A stretch of 64,000 nt of DNA from NCBI GenBank assembly GCA_964435595.1, contig CAYSZV010000004.1, positions 1-64,000 on the forward strand, given 5' to 3'. The translations under genes and the position numbers were made by a program. Source of the DNA: Izemoplasma sp964435595 (GTDB lineage Bacteria; Bacillota_I; Bacilli_A; Izemoplasmatales; Izemoplasmataceae). Of the stretch, positions 26,601 through 34,975 are shown piece by piece. The notes below the pieces were generated by a model. That model searched no databases and was not told the DNA's origin. It was given only the letters and a program-made list of their open reading frames with translations. Every line of letters starts with the position of its first letter. The first letter of the stretch is position 1.

Positions 26601-29003
26601 TTATTTTACTACTAAATTCACCAATTTTTTTGGTACGTAAATCTCTTTAATAATTGTTTTACCTTCGATTAGAGATTGAATCTTTTCTAGTTGTTTTGAG
26701 ATGTTTAGAATCTCTTCTTTATCCCACGAAGTATCAATCATCATTTTATCTCTTACTTTACCATTGATACTTACTACAATTTCAAGACGACTTTCTACTA
26801 ATTTTGATTCATCATATTGTGGCCATTCTGCAAATACCATGTCCTCTTTATGACCCAATTGTTCCCATAATTCTTCTGTGATATGAGGAGCAAATGGATT
26901 AAGAATTTTTAACACCATTTCATAATCTTTTTTGTTTACTTTAGGCGATTTAGAAAGTTCGTTTACAAGTGTCATTAATTTCGCAACAGCAGTATTAAAT
27001 TTCACGTGTTCAATATCATCACTTACTTCTTTGATTGTTTTATGAAGACTTACTTGATATCCATCTACTGTATCATCAGTCAGTTTATCAAACAGTCTTA
27101 CTACTTTTTCAATGAAACGTCTCGCACCTTTTACCCCATTTGGATTCCAAGGAGTTGCTTGTTCATAGTCACCAATAAATAGAACAAACAATCTAAGTGT
27201 GTCTGCACCAAACTCTTCAATGATATCAAGTGGGTTTACCATATTTCCTTTTGATTTTGACATTTTGTCGCCATCTTCTCCCAAAATCATTCCTTGAGCA
27301 GAACGTTTTTTATATGGTTCTTCTGTCGGAACTACTCCAATATCATATAGGAATTGATGCCAAAATCTTGAATAGATAACGTGTCTTGTAACATGTTCCA
27401 TTCCACCATTATACCAGTCTACTTGTAGCCAGTATTTCAGTTTGTCATAATCAGCTAAAACAGTATCATTGCGAGGATCTATATATCTCAAGAAATACCA
27501 TGAACTTCCGGCCCATTGAGGCATTGTATCTGTTTCCCTTTTTGCAGGTCCGCCACAAGTTGGACAGGTTGTATTTACGAATTCTTCATTATTAGACAAT
27601 GGACTCTGTCCATCTTCACCAGGTTCAAAATTATCCATTGGTGGAAGAACTAATGGTAGTTCACTTTCTGGTACATGTACCATTCCACATTTTGGACAAT
27701 GAATAATTGGAATTGGCTCTCCCCAATAACGCTGACGATTAAACGCCCAATCTTTCATTTTGTAGTTGGTTGCTTTTTCACCAATACCTTGTTTTCCAAG
27801 ATAATCAATTATTTTTTCTTTTGCATCTTGTACATTCAATCCATTGATCACATCACTGTTTACCAAAATACCAGTTGCAGTGTCTGTAAATGCTTCTTCT
27901 TCAATGTTTCCACCAGCGATTACTTCAATGATGTCACATCCGAATTTTTTAGCAAATTCATAATCTCTTGTATCATGAGCAGGTACCGCCATAATAGCCC
28001 CAGTACCGTATCCTATCATGACATAATCTGCAACAAAGATTGGAATGTCTTTTCCATTCAAAGGGTTGATTGCAACGAGTCCATCAATTTCAACACCCGT
28101 TTTATCTTTTTGAAGTTCTACTCGCTCAAATTCAGTTTTTCTTCGTGCTTCATCTTGATACTGTCTGATTGCTTCCATATTATTGATATGTGCTGCTTTT
28201 CTCACAAGTAGGTCGTGTTCTGGAGCAATTACCATAAAGGTTGCACCATATAGTGTATCCGGTCTTGTTGTATATACTTTTAAGACTTCGTCTGTATCTT
28301 TTACTTTAAAATCAACATATGCACCAGTTGATTTACCAATCCAGTTTTCTTGTTCAATACGAATACGAGGAAGGGTTTCAAGTGTATCCAATCCTTGAAG
28401 TAATCGTTCCGCATAATCGGTGATTTTTAAGAACCATACATCTTTTTCCTTTTGAACAACAGGTGTATCACAACGATCACATTTTCCACCTTGACTGTCT
28501 TCATTAGAAAGAACAACTTTACATGAAGGACAATAATTTACATACGTTTTGTCTCTAAATGCCAGTCCTTTTTTAAACAATTGGATAAAAATCCATTGTG
28601 TCCACTTATAATAATCTTTATCTGTTGTATCAATCACACGATCAAAGTCAAATGAATATCCTGCTTTCATTAATTGATCAGTAAAGATTTTGATATTATT
28701 ATCCGTCACAACACGAGGATGTATTCCCGTTTTAATCGCATAATTTTCTGTCGGTAATCCAAATGCATCAAACCCGATTGGGAACAATACATTATACCCT
28801 TCCATACGACGTTTACGTGACACAACTTCAAGACTTGAATATGCTCTTATGTGTCCTACATGCATCCCGATTCCACTTGGGTATGGGAATTCTACAAGAC
28901 TATAATATTTTTCTTTATCTGAAAAGTCTTGTGCAGCAAAACGCTTGTTTTCATACCAATGTTTTTGCCACTTTGCTTCAATTTGTTTATGATTGTATTC
29001 CAT
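26601..29003 (-). CDS. leuS: Leucyl-tRNA synthetase
   Basis: The 800-residue class I synthetase has the HIGH motif as HVGH (residues 48-51 in GIGMHVGHIRAYS), the KMSKS loop (GDKMSKSKGN), an editing domain with TTRPDTLYGATFMV and TGAIMAVPAHDTRD, and two zinc-type cysteine sets (CPSC...CDRC; CPKC...CPTC). I start at ATG 29003 with AAGGAGG nine bases ahead; a longer frame runs back through the T-box terminator and is not credible. Expression is set by the T-box leader upstream, which reads uncharged leucine tRNA. Confidence 0.97.
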   Translation of the reverse strand: MEYNHKQIEAKWQKHWYENKRFAAQDFSDKEKYYSLVEFPYPSGIGMHVGHIRAYSSLEVVSRKRRMEGYNVLFPIGFDAFGLPTENYAIKTGIHPRVVTDNNIKIFTDQLMKAGYSFDFDRVIDTTDKDYYKWTQWIFIQLFKKGLAFRDKTYVNYCPSCKVVLSNEDSQGGKCDRCDTPVVQKEKDVWFLKITDYAERLLQGLDTLETLPRIRIEQENWIGKSTGAYVDFKVKDTDEVLKVYTTRPDTLYGATFMVIAPEHDLLVRKAAHINNMEAIRQYQDEARRKTEFERVELQKDKTGVEIDGLVAINPLNGKDIPIFVADYVMIGYGTGAIMAVPAHDTRDYEFAKKFGCDIIEVIAGGNIEEEAFTDTATGILVNSDVINGLNVQDAKEKIIDYLGKQGIGEKATNYKMKDWAFNRQRYWGEPIPIIHCPKCGMVHVPESELPLVLPPMDNFEPGEDGQSPLSNNEEFVNTTCPTCGGPAKRETDTMPQWAGSSWYFLRYIDPRNDTVLADYDKLKYWLQVDWYNGGMEHVTRHVIYSRFWHQFLYDIGVVPTEEPYKKRSAQGMILGEDGDKMSKSKGNMVNPLDIIEEFGADTLRLFVLFIGDYEQATPWNPNGVKGARRFIEKVVRLFDKLTDDTVDGYQVSLHKTIKEVSDDIEHVKFNTAVAKLMTLVNELSKSPKVNKKDYEMVLKILNPFAPHITEELWEQLGHKEDMVFAEWPQYDESKLVESRLEIVVSINGKVRDKMMIDTSWDKEEILNISKQLEKIQSLIEGKTIIKEIYVPKKLVNLVVK

Positions 29004-29024
29004 AATCATAATCCTCCTTAAAAT

Positions 29025-29256
29025 ATAAAAAAATCGCCTTAAAATATAAGGACGATAAACATTACCGCGGTACCACCTTAGTTCTAGAATTTCTAGCACT
29101 CAATTTCCTATAACGCAGGACAACGTTCTAAGCTCACGAGTTGCACTTAGAATGCTCCATAGACTAATTCACAAGTTTCATCCTCTGTTTTTCACCTAAC
29201 AACAGCTCTCTTTGCGATAAAATGATTGCTACTACTTCTACTTCATTGCTTTATTA
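29025..29256 (-). ncRNA. T-box leader of leuS
   Basis: The minus strand carries the conserved T-box AAGGTGGTACCGCGG (29063-29077), which pairs with the tRNA acceptor end, a Stem I with AGTAGAAGTAG and AGAGAGCTGTTG...GGTG elements, and a terminator hairpin CG-CCTTA / TAAGGCG followed by seven T (29025-29056). A possible specifier is UUA (29165-29167) after GAA, matching leucine, though I am unsure of its exact place. Confidence 0.93.
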
Positions 29257-29261
29257 AGTGT

Positions 29262-29290
29262 ATCATAACATACCCGTATATATGTCGCAA
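29262..29290 (-). promoter_or_regulatory. Promoter of the T-box-leuS transcript
   Basis: Minus-strand TTGCGA (29285-29290), 17-base spacer, TATGAT (29262-29267), immediately ahead of Stem I of the T-box. Confidence 0.65.
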
Positions 29291-29391
29291 TACTTATTTG
29301 CCAGTTTTTATAGATTTTTCCCTAATTTAGTAGCTTATTTCCAAAATTGTAACAGATGAGATATAATTACTATAGAGAAAGGAGTGTTTCT

Positions 29392-29814
29392 ATGAATGAG
29401 CCGAAAAACAGCAAATCACAAATATTACATCATTTTTCAATAATGATCTCAGTCTTGTATATTTTAATTCTTGTTATCTTATCGTATACAAAAGATTTGT
29501 TTTCTGATATATATAGTAATTCATCATGGATTGAACTATCATTTATATTGTTTATAACCTATCTGATTCTCTACATTAAAGACGCTTTCGTTATGGATTT
29601 TATTGAAATCGTAATCGAGAAAAAAGAAAAAGCATTCCTCCCTCATCTAATAGAACATACTATCGAGCCATTTATACTTTTCATCCTGTTCTTATTCACA
29701 ACTAGACTGTATCTTTTATTTAATATCGAAGCTGTCCTTCCGAGATTTTTGATTATTGTTGGGACTCCATTTTTGTATTTTCATATTAAAAAGAAAAAGT
29801 TTGCAAAACATTAA
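29392..29814 (+). CDS. Small membrane protein, unknown function
   Basis: The 140-residue product has four hydrophobic segments (about residues 15-33, 45-62, 87-107, 112-126), charged linkers such as EIVIEKKEKAF, and a Lys-rich C-terminus (HIKKKKFAKH), which probably lies in the cytoplasm. I do not recognise the family; its size and four helices recall PsiE-type proteins, but no motif proves that. The start is ATG 29392 with AAAGGAG upstream; a -10 box TATAAT lies at 29362-29367. Confidence 0.65.
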   Translation: MNEPKNSKSQILHHFSIMISVLYILILVILSYTKDLFSDIYSNSSWIELSFILFITYLILYIKDAFVMDFIEIVIEKKEKAFLPHLIEHTIEPFILFILFLFTTRLYLLFNIEAVLPRFLIIVGTPFLYFHIKKKKFAKH

Positions 29815-29815
29815 A

Positions 29816-29846
29816 AATGGCACTCAATTGAGTGCCATTATTTTTT
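29816..29846. terminator. Bidirectional terminator between convergent genes
   Basis: Perfect palindrome AATGGCACTCAATTGAGTGCCATT with T runs on both sides. It serves the small membrane-protein gene and the DUF1189 gene. Confidence 0.85.
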
Positions 29847-30650
29847 CAATCGTTTCATAATCTCATAACTGATTTGATTGGTTTGTCTAAATGTTAGTAA
29901 CAAGAATAAGAAAATAGTAAAATATCCAAGACCAAAGAATCCATTAATAACAAGTAGAATATAAAGGGTAGTTCCCAAATATACTCCCATATTAAATGTT
30001 TCCTTGAATGGAATAACTTTGAATCTCATCTTAAGAATAATTGCATTCATAAATACAACAAATAGAATCATAAACACATTCCCAATGAACCCAGTAATCA
30101 GTATAACAGGTGCAATAATATGGCCTTTGCTTTTTAAAAATTCACCAAATCCATCCATCATATTGTCTGTAAAAGCATCAGGATTATTCGCAGCATCTCT
30201 AAAGTCAATATCCTTAAATTGTGATGGCAACTCATCATATGTTGATGTAAATTGATATCCACCATAATACGCATTTACTTCATTATCATTAAAATAAATC
30301 GCTAATTGCAACGGACTCATAGCACGTGTTGGCGGATTTTCACTTACTACCATAAACACATCAACCATACCAAGATTAGACTCATAGAAGCCCGCTTCCA
30401 CTCCGTCATCTTCACAGGTTACATCTCCATCTTCTAAAAGACAATCGATTACTTCAGTTGTTACATCTTCTTTATACAAATCTCTTATGTTTTGTGGTAC
30501 TCTATCAAAGCGAAATAGGAGTACAACATTGGCTGACATCATCAATATTGCAAAAAGCATCATATAGCCAAATACTCTAATGAATCGATCTTTTCTATAT
30601 TGAATTATCCTCTTCGGATATACTAAACTATCTCTAAATCTATCAAACAT
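29838..30650 (-). CDS. DUF1189 family membrane protein
   Basis: The 270-residue protein opens MFDRFRDSLVYPKRIIQYR with an amphipathic stretch and then a membrane segment (about residues 25-45), a soluble domain of about 110 residues, probably external (with SENPPTRAMSPLQLAIYFND), and three more helices in the last 100 residues. This is the layout of DUF1189 proteins in Firmicutes, whose function is unknown. The start is ATG 30650 with AAAGGTGAT upstream; 36 upstream codons in frame cover the promoter TGTTATAAT and are not coding. Confidence 0.75.
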   Translation of the reverse strand: MFDRFRDSLVYPKRIIQYRKDRFIRVFGYMMLFAILMMSANVVLLFRFDRVPQNIRDLYKEDVTTEVIDCLLEDGDVTCEDDGVEAGFYESNLGMVDVFMVVSENPPTRAMSPLQLAIYFNDNEVNAYYGGYQFTSTYDELPSQFKDIDFRDAANNPDAFTDNMMDGFGEFLKSKGHIIAPVILITGFIGNVFMILFVVFMNAIILKMRFKVIPFKETFNMGVYLGTTLYILLVINGFFGLGYFTIFLFLLLTFRQTNQISYEIMKRLKK

Positions 30651-30717
30651 AATATCACCTTTTTGTATTATAACATATAATTCATAAAAATATGGTACAA
30701 TAAATTTGGTGATAATG

Positions 30718-31650
30718 ATGAACCTAATGACAAAAGAAAAGCCATACAACACCCTCAATGCCTATTATAGGGCTAAATATGGGCAAAAAGTTTTTAAGAT
30801 ATCTTTAAATGGTAATTTTACATGTCCCAACAAAGACGGAAAAAGTGGCACAGGTGGCTGCATTTATTGCACTGTTTCAGGGAGTGGAGATTACGCTGGT
30901 AACAAAGAAGATTCCTTACAAACACAATTCTCTCAAATCAAAGAGATGATGCACCAAAAATGGGACCAGGGAAAATACATTGCTTACTTTCAAGCCAACA
31001 CCAATACATATGATACAGTAGAACGACTACAATCTCTGTATGATGAGGCTTTATCCCTAGACCCAAACATAGTAGGTCTCTCGATTGCAACGAGGTGTGA
31101 TGCCTTAAATAACGAAATATACGATTTGCTCGAATCTTATAATGATAAGACCGACTTAACAATCGAACTCGGTCTCCAATCGATTCATCACGAAACAGAA
31201 ATATTTATGAATCGTTGCCATACATTAGATTGTTTTGACAATGCAGTAAAAGAGTTACGGAAAAGAAATATTGATGTTGTTGTTCATATCATCAATGGAT
31301 TTCCAAATGAAACAAAGGAAATGATGATAGAGACAGTTCAACACCTAAATACATTAGACATCCAAGGAATCAAAATTCATTTGCTTCATATTATGAAGAA
31401 AACAGCCTTAGGAAATATGTATTTAAAAGAACCCTTTGCCATTCTTACTCTTGAAGAATACAAAGATATCGTATGTGATCAAATCGAGATCTTAAATCCA
31501 AAGATTATCATTCACAGACTTACAGGCGATGCTCCAAAAGAACTTTTGATAGAGCCACAATGGAGCGTAAAAAAGTTCATTGTTATGAATGAAATTGATA
31601 AAGAATTACGAAATAGAAACTCATACCAAGGAATTCGATATATTGAATAA
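30718..31650 (+). CDS. ytqA: YtqA-type radical SAM protein (TIGR01212 family)
   Basis: The protein of about 310 residues follows B. subtilis YtqA along its whole length: YRAKYGQKVFKISLNGNFTC, the cluster motif CPNKDG...GGCIYC (cysteines for the [4Fe-4S] and SAM), GSGDYAGNKEDSL, YFQANTNTY, ELGLQSIHHET, HIINGFPNET and IHRLTGDAPKEL. The family is widespread and its reaction is unknown, although a role in RNA or protein modification is often assumed. ATG 30718 is chosen; GGTGAT lies close upstream, so ATG 30715 or the TTG at 30706 remain possible. Confidence 0.9.
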   Translation: MNLMTKEKPYNTLNAYYRAKYGQKVFKISLNGNFTCPNKDGKSGTGGCIYCTVSGSGDYAGNKEDSLQTQFSQIKEMMHQKWDQGKYIAYFQANTNTYDTVERLQSLYDEALSLDPNIVGLSIATRCDALNNEIYDLLESYNDKTDLTIELGLQSIHHETEIFMNRCHTLDCFDNAVKELRKRNIDVVVHIINGFPNETKEMMIETVQHLNTLDIQGIKIHLLHIMKKTALGNMYLKEPFAILTLEEYKDIVCDQIEILNPKIIIHRLTGDAPKELLIEPQWSVKKFIVMNEIDKELRNRNSYQGIRYIE

Positions 31651-31652
31651 TG

Positions 31653-31687
31653 AAAACACCATGCTAATATTTGCATGGTGTTTTTAA
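31653..31687. terminator. Bidirectional terminator between ytqA and the iron permease gene
   Basis: Twelve-pair stem AAAACACCATGC / GCATGGTGTTTT with loop TAATATTT; T-rich on both sides. Confidence 0.85.
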
Positions 31688-31690
31688 TAT

Positions 31691-32536
31691 TTATTTTGCT
31701 GTCTTCTTTTTGCTTATTTTAAAGAAAAAATATAACAATGTTCCGGTATATAAATATTGAATAATAAATTGCAATATTTCAGGTGTACTGTACCACCCTA
31801 TTGTAACAAACAAGAATATTCCAATTGGTTGATCTTTGTGATATAAGAATGTATCACTTAGGTCAAACGCTTTTGTATATACCCAATGTGTAGGTTCCAA
31901 GAATGCTTCAGCTTTTAGCCAAGAAAACAGCTCATGGAAACTATACCCAAACATAAACCCAGCTTGCAAAATCAAATAAATTAATGTGATATTAAATATT
32001 ACACGCAAATTCACTCTAATTAACGATTTGTAAATCAAAAATGTAACTACACCAGATAATATAACACCAATCAATGTTCCTACAAAATACGACACTTGCT
32101 CTGTTGCTGCAAAAACAAATAACGAAATCTCTGCACCTTCTCTAGCAACCATCACTGCTGTCAAAGTAATAATTGCTATTGATGAAAAAGTAGTACTAAT
32201 TTTGTTTTTAATTTCACCAACAATAGAATCTTTATGTTTTAACATGAAGTATATAAAAGTTGTTATTAAAACCAAAGCTACAAATGATGCTGCAAATTCC
32301 CACAATTTAGCAATATTTCCTTCTTGATCACCTATAAATTTTGAAAGTCCAAACAGTATAAGACCAAACAGTATAGAAGCAACGAGCCCGAACCCCAATC
32401 CAGTATAGACATACTTCTTATCAGATTCACGTTTCGTTTTATTTAAGTATTCGAGCATTATTGCAACAATCAAAAAGGCCTCTAAACCCTCACGAATTCC
32501 CATTACAAACCCAGGTATTATTTCAATAGTAAACAT
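31691..32536 (-). CDS. FTR1 family iron permease (EfeU-like)
   Basis: The 281-residue protein has seven membrane helices and the two iron-binding motifs of the family, R15-EGLE at the N-terminus and R132-EGAE in the fourth helix. FTR1/EfeU moves ferric iron (or, with EfeO and EfeB, oxidised ferrous iron) across the membrane. No EfeO or EfeB gene is beside it, so it works alone or with partners elsewhere. The ribosome site is AGAGGAG. A perfect inverted repeat at 32567-32586 lies in its promoter region and may bind an iron regulator. Confidence 0.9.
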   Translation of the reverse strand: MFTIEIIPGFVMGIREGLEAFLIVAIMLEYLNKTKRESDKKYVYTGLGFGLVASILFGLILFGLSKFIGDQEGNIAKLWEFAASFVALVLITTFIYFMLKHKDSIVGEIKNKISTTFSSIAIITLTAVMVAREGAEISLFVFAATEQVSYFVGTLIGVILSGVVTFLIYKSLIRVNLRVIFNITLIYLILQAGFMFGYSFHELFSWLKAEAFLEPTHWVYTKAFDLSDTFLYHKDQPIGIFLFVTIGWYSTPEILQFIIQYLYTGTLLYFFFKISKKKTAK

Positions 32537-32566
32537 ATATATATCTCCTCTTTATCTTGATAAAAC

Positions 32567-32586
32567 ATAGTATAATATAATACTAT
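32567..32586 (-). promoter_or_regulatory. Inverted repeat in the iron permease promoter
   Basis: ATAGTAT-N6-ATACTAT, perfect arms, about 31 bases ahead of the start codon, overlapping TATACT/TATTAT boxes. The position fits an operator for an iron-sensing repressor. It does not match the Fur, DtxR or MntR consensus closely. Confidence 0.45.
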
Positions 32587-32638
32587 ACATTGGTCGACTA
32601 TTATTATAATTTTTATAAATAAGGTTTATAATCTAAAT

Positions 32639-32677
32639 AAAAAATAACTAAAGTCAGTTACCTCTAGTTATTTTTTT
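32639..32677 (-). terminator. Terminator at the end of the glutamate fermentation operon
   Basis: Stem AAAAATAACTA / TAGTTATTTTT, T-rich, overlapping the citXG stop codon. Confidence 0.7.
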
Positions 32678-33945
32678 AATAAATATCTTAAATTCTCATA
32701 AATCAATTTCAATACCAACAAATCGCTACTACCACCAGGTGAGATTCCTTCTTTTTTATATCTATCACTTAGTGCTTTATATTCTAAAGTGCTACTTTTG
32801 AATCCACCTTTTTCAATCAAATCTCCGATTTCAGCATGCACACGTTCCTGTACTTCAATACCTTTTTTATGAATGATTGTTGTATCATATAATCTACTCA
32901 TAAAATATAAGAGATAATCAAATGGATCTGTAAAAGAACCATCGATATTGGAAATATCACCAAAGAGCAAATTGAACCCTTCTAACGCTGCTCCTCTTAT
33001 TCCTTTGATGCCATGTGTTAGATAGATTTTATCGCCATGTGTTGTGTTTTCTTTTTGTGAAACTGTTAGATAGTAATCTCCAACGATATCGTTTGCTATG
33101 CTTTTAATTAACTGAATTAAATACGTTTCATCTTCATTGTTAATAATCGTATTCACCAATGCTGGTAGAAAAATACCAAGAGCGAAAATGAGGCCTTTTT
33201 GGGTATTCACTCCATTTGTAGCATCAAACATTGATTTTTCAGCTTGTCTTCCAATTTTTTGTAACTCTAGTGGATTGATATCACCAAGTCCCATTTCAAT
33301 GAATCGCTCAATATGATTTTTAATCGCATATGTGCTTATCATAAACAAATCAAAATCCATATCAGTATGACATCCTGAATCATTTTTGCTCACTAGACCA
33401 AATCTTGGATACATATCAAGTTCATAATAAATTGATGACAATACTTCATTCAATATCATTTTTGGTAATGTTTCATCAATCAGTCTTTTGACTTCCTTAT
33501 GAATTTCTTCTTTGCTGTGGGTTTGGTTTCTGCTACAAACATGAGCATATCCATCGCAGATCAAACACTTTCTCATTTCACATTGTAAGTCAGTACGAGA
33601 AATTCCTTTATTGTGATAGACATCAATGTCTACCAAGCGACCAAAGTAACTGTGATCTTCAATATAAATAGTACGTTCTTTTACAATGCTACCAATTTCA
33701 CTAATAACATAATATATATAATCCCCATCACAGGAATTTGTTTTTTGAAATTCTTGAATTTTTCCTTTAAATTCTAGATGAATTTGTTGGTTAAATAACA
33801 TACAAATAAACTTCATAAAAGTAGGATTCTTTTCTTCACCAACAACATTTAATTTTAAAACAGCAATTGTCTTCCCCTGATAAGAATCGATTAGTTGTTT
33901 AATGTGTTCACTTCTGCGTTCTCGTGCAAGTAATATATCGCTCAT
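32668..33945 (-). CDS. citXG: CitX-CitG fusion: lyase cofactor transferase and prosthetic-group precursor synthase
   Basis: The 425-residue protein makes and attaches the phosphoribosyl-dephospho-CoA arm of the lyase ACP. Residues 1-160 are CitX-like (GRLVDIDVYHNKGISRTDLQ, EMRKCLICDGYAHVCSRNQTHS); residues from about 165 are CitG-like (MYPRFGLVSKNDSGCHTDMDF, THGDKIYLTHGIKGIRGAALEGF, SPGGSSDLL). Fused CitXG is known from several bacteria. It is the last gene of the operon, overlapping citC in a TAATG junction. In this setting it matures a citramalate lyase rather than a citrate lyase. Confidence 0.93.
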   Translation of the reverse strand: MSDILLARERRSEHIKQLIDSYQGKTIAVLKLNVVGEEKNPTFMKFICMLFNQQIHLEFKGKIQEFQKTNSCDGDYIYYVISEIGSIVKERTIYIEDHSYFGRLVDIDVYHNKGISRTDLQCEMRKCLICDGYAHVCSRNQTHSKEEIHKEVKRLIDETLPKMILNEVLSSIYYELDMYPRFGLVSKNDSGCHTDMDFDLFMISTYAIKNHIERFIEMGLGDINPLELQKIGRQAEKSMFDATNGVNTQKGLIFALGIFLPALVNTIINNEDETYLIQLIKSIANDIVGDYYLTVSQKENTTHGDKIYLTHGIKGIRGAALEGFNLLFGDISNIDGSFTDPFDYLLYFMSRLYDTTIIHKKGIEVQERVHAEIGDLIEKGGFKSSTLEYKALSDRYKKEGISPGGSSDLLVLKLIYENLRYLLKK

Positions 33946-34964
33946 TAATGACGACCTAAATCACTTTCTTGAATTTTCTTAATTAAAGATTGACCATCTT
34001 TGCTCATCAAGAAATCAAAAGTTGCTTCAGGAACATATTCTTGAATCTTCATAATATGGTTTCTCTTGATTAATTGTCGAATAAACGACGCACTAATTGG
34101 AGTAAGATTATGTGTTTTTCTTTCAATTATTTCAACCTTATTACCTAAATACTGTTTTAACACATCATTGTACTTTGATGTGTTTGGACTGTATGGCTCT
34201 GTTCCAACATAACGTTTTTGTAAATTAAATATTTTTGAATAGTATTCCTTATATATTAAGACATCTAGTAACGCTTGTTCATCTTTAATCAATGCATCTT
34301 CTTTTAAGAAATATTTTGGGAATGAAATACGTGATACAAGATATGACAAGGATGGTAATACAGTTACATTTGAAAGATGTTTAGTCGCTTCTTTAATGAT
34401 TTTAAAGCGTACTTCGTATGGAAAACTTGATAAGTCTTCTGACACGACGAATACCAATAATTCATTGCTTTTAGCTGCGGCTTGTTCAATCAAATACAAG
34501 TGTCCGTTTGTCATTGGATTTGCATTGATAATTACACATGCTTTTTTCTGATCTGAAACCTTATATTCATTCTTCAAATTTGTAAGAACAGATGTAATTT
34601 CATCTCCACCTTCTAATAAAACAGTATTCATTGTCAAAATAATTCTTGTCATATTAAAACTTTTGAAAACTTCTTCATTTTCTGGAGATGTAAACACGAA
34701 ATAATGGGTAACACCTTTGTCTCTTAAATAATCAGTTAAATGTTTAAACATAAAGCCAGTTACATTTTGACCATTATAGTCATGATGGACCGCAAAACAC
34801 TTCATAACATTGTTTGCAATCGATGCTGTTGCGATGACTTCATGACGATCATAAATAAGGATAGCATAATCAATATCAATTTCATATTCTAGTCCGTGCT
34901 TGCGTAAAAAAGATATTTGAATATCTCGTTCCATATCTAGAATAACTTCTTTTATTTTATACAT
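33945..34964 (-). CDS. citC: [Citrate/citramalate lyase ACP] ligase
   Basis: CitC acetylates the thiol of the lyase prosthetic group with acetate and ATP, switching the lyase on. The 339-residue protein has an N-terminal acetyltransferase-like part (KCFAVHHDYNGQNVTGFMF) and a nucleotidyltransferase core with IINANPMTNGHLYLIEQAA (the HxGH-type motif, here NGH) and HNLTPISASFIRQLI. Length and layout match CitC. The start is ATG 34964 with AGGAGTG upstream, eleven bases after citF. Confidence 0.94.
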   Translation of the reverse strand: MYKIKEVILDMERDIQISFLRKHGLEYEIDIDYAILIYDRHEVIATASIANNVMKCFAVHHDYNGQNVTGFMFKHLTDYLRDKGVTHYFVFTSPENEEVFKSFNMTRIILTMNTVLLEGGDEITSVLTNLKNEYKVSDQKKACVIINANPMTNGHLYLIEQAAAKSNELLVFVVSEDLSSFPYEVRFKIIKEATKHLSNVTVLPSLSYLVSRISFPKYFLKEDALIKDEQALLDVLIYKEYYSKIFNLQKRYVGTEPYSPNTSKYNDVLKQYLGNKVEIIERKTHNLTPISASFIRQLIKRNHIMKIQEYVPEATFDFLMSKDGQSLIKKIQESDLGRH

Positions 34965-34975
34965 ACAATCACTCC

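Noticed and set aside
29004..29099. Longer leuS reading frame starting at 29099
   Set aside because: The extra codons cover the T-box sequence and its terminator; AAGGAGG correctly places the start at 29003.
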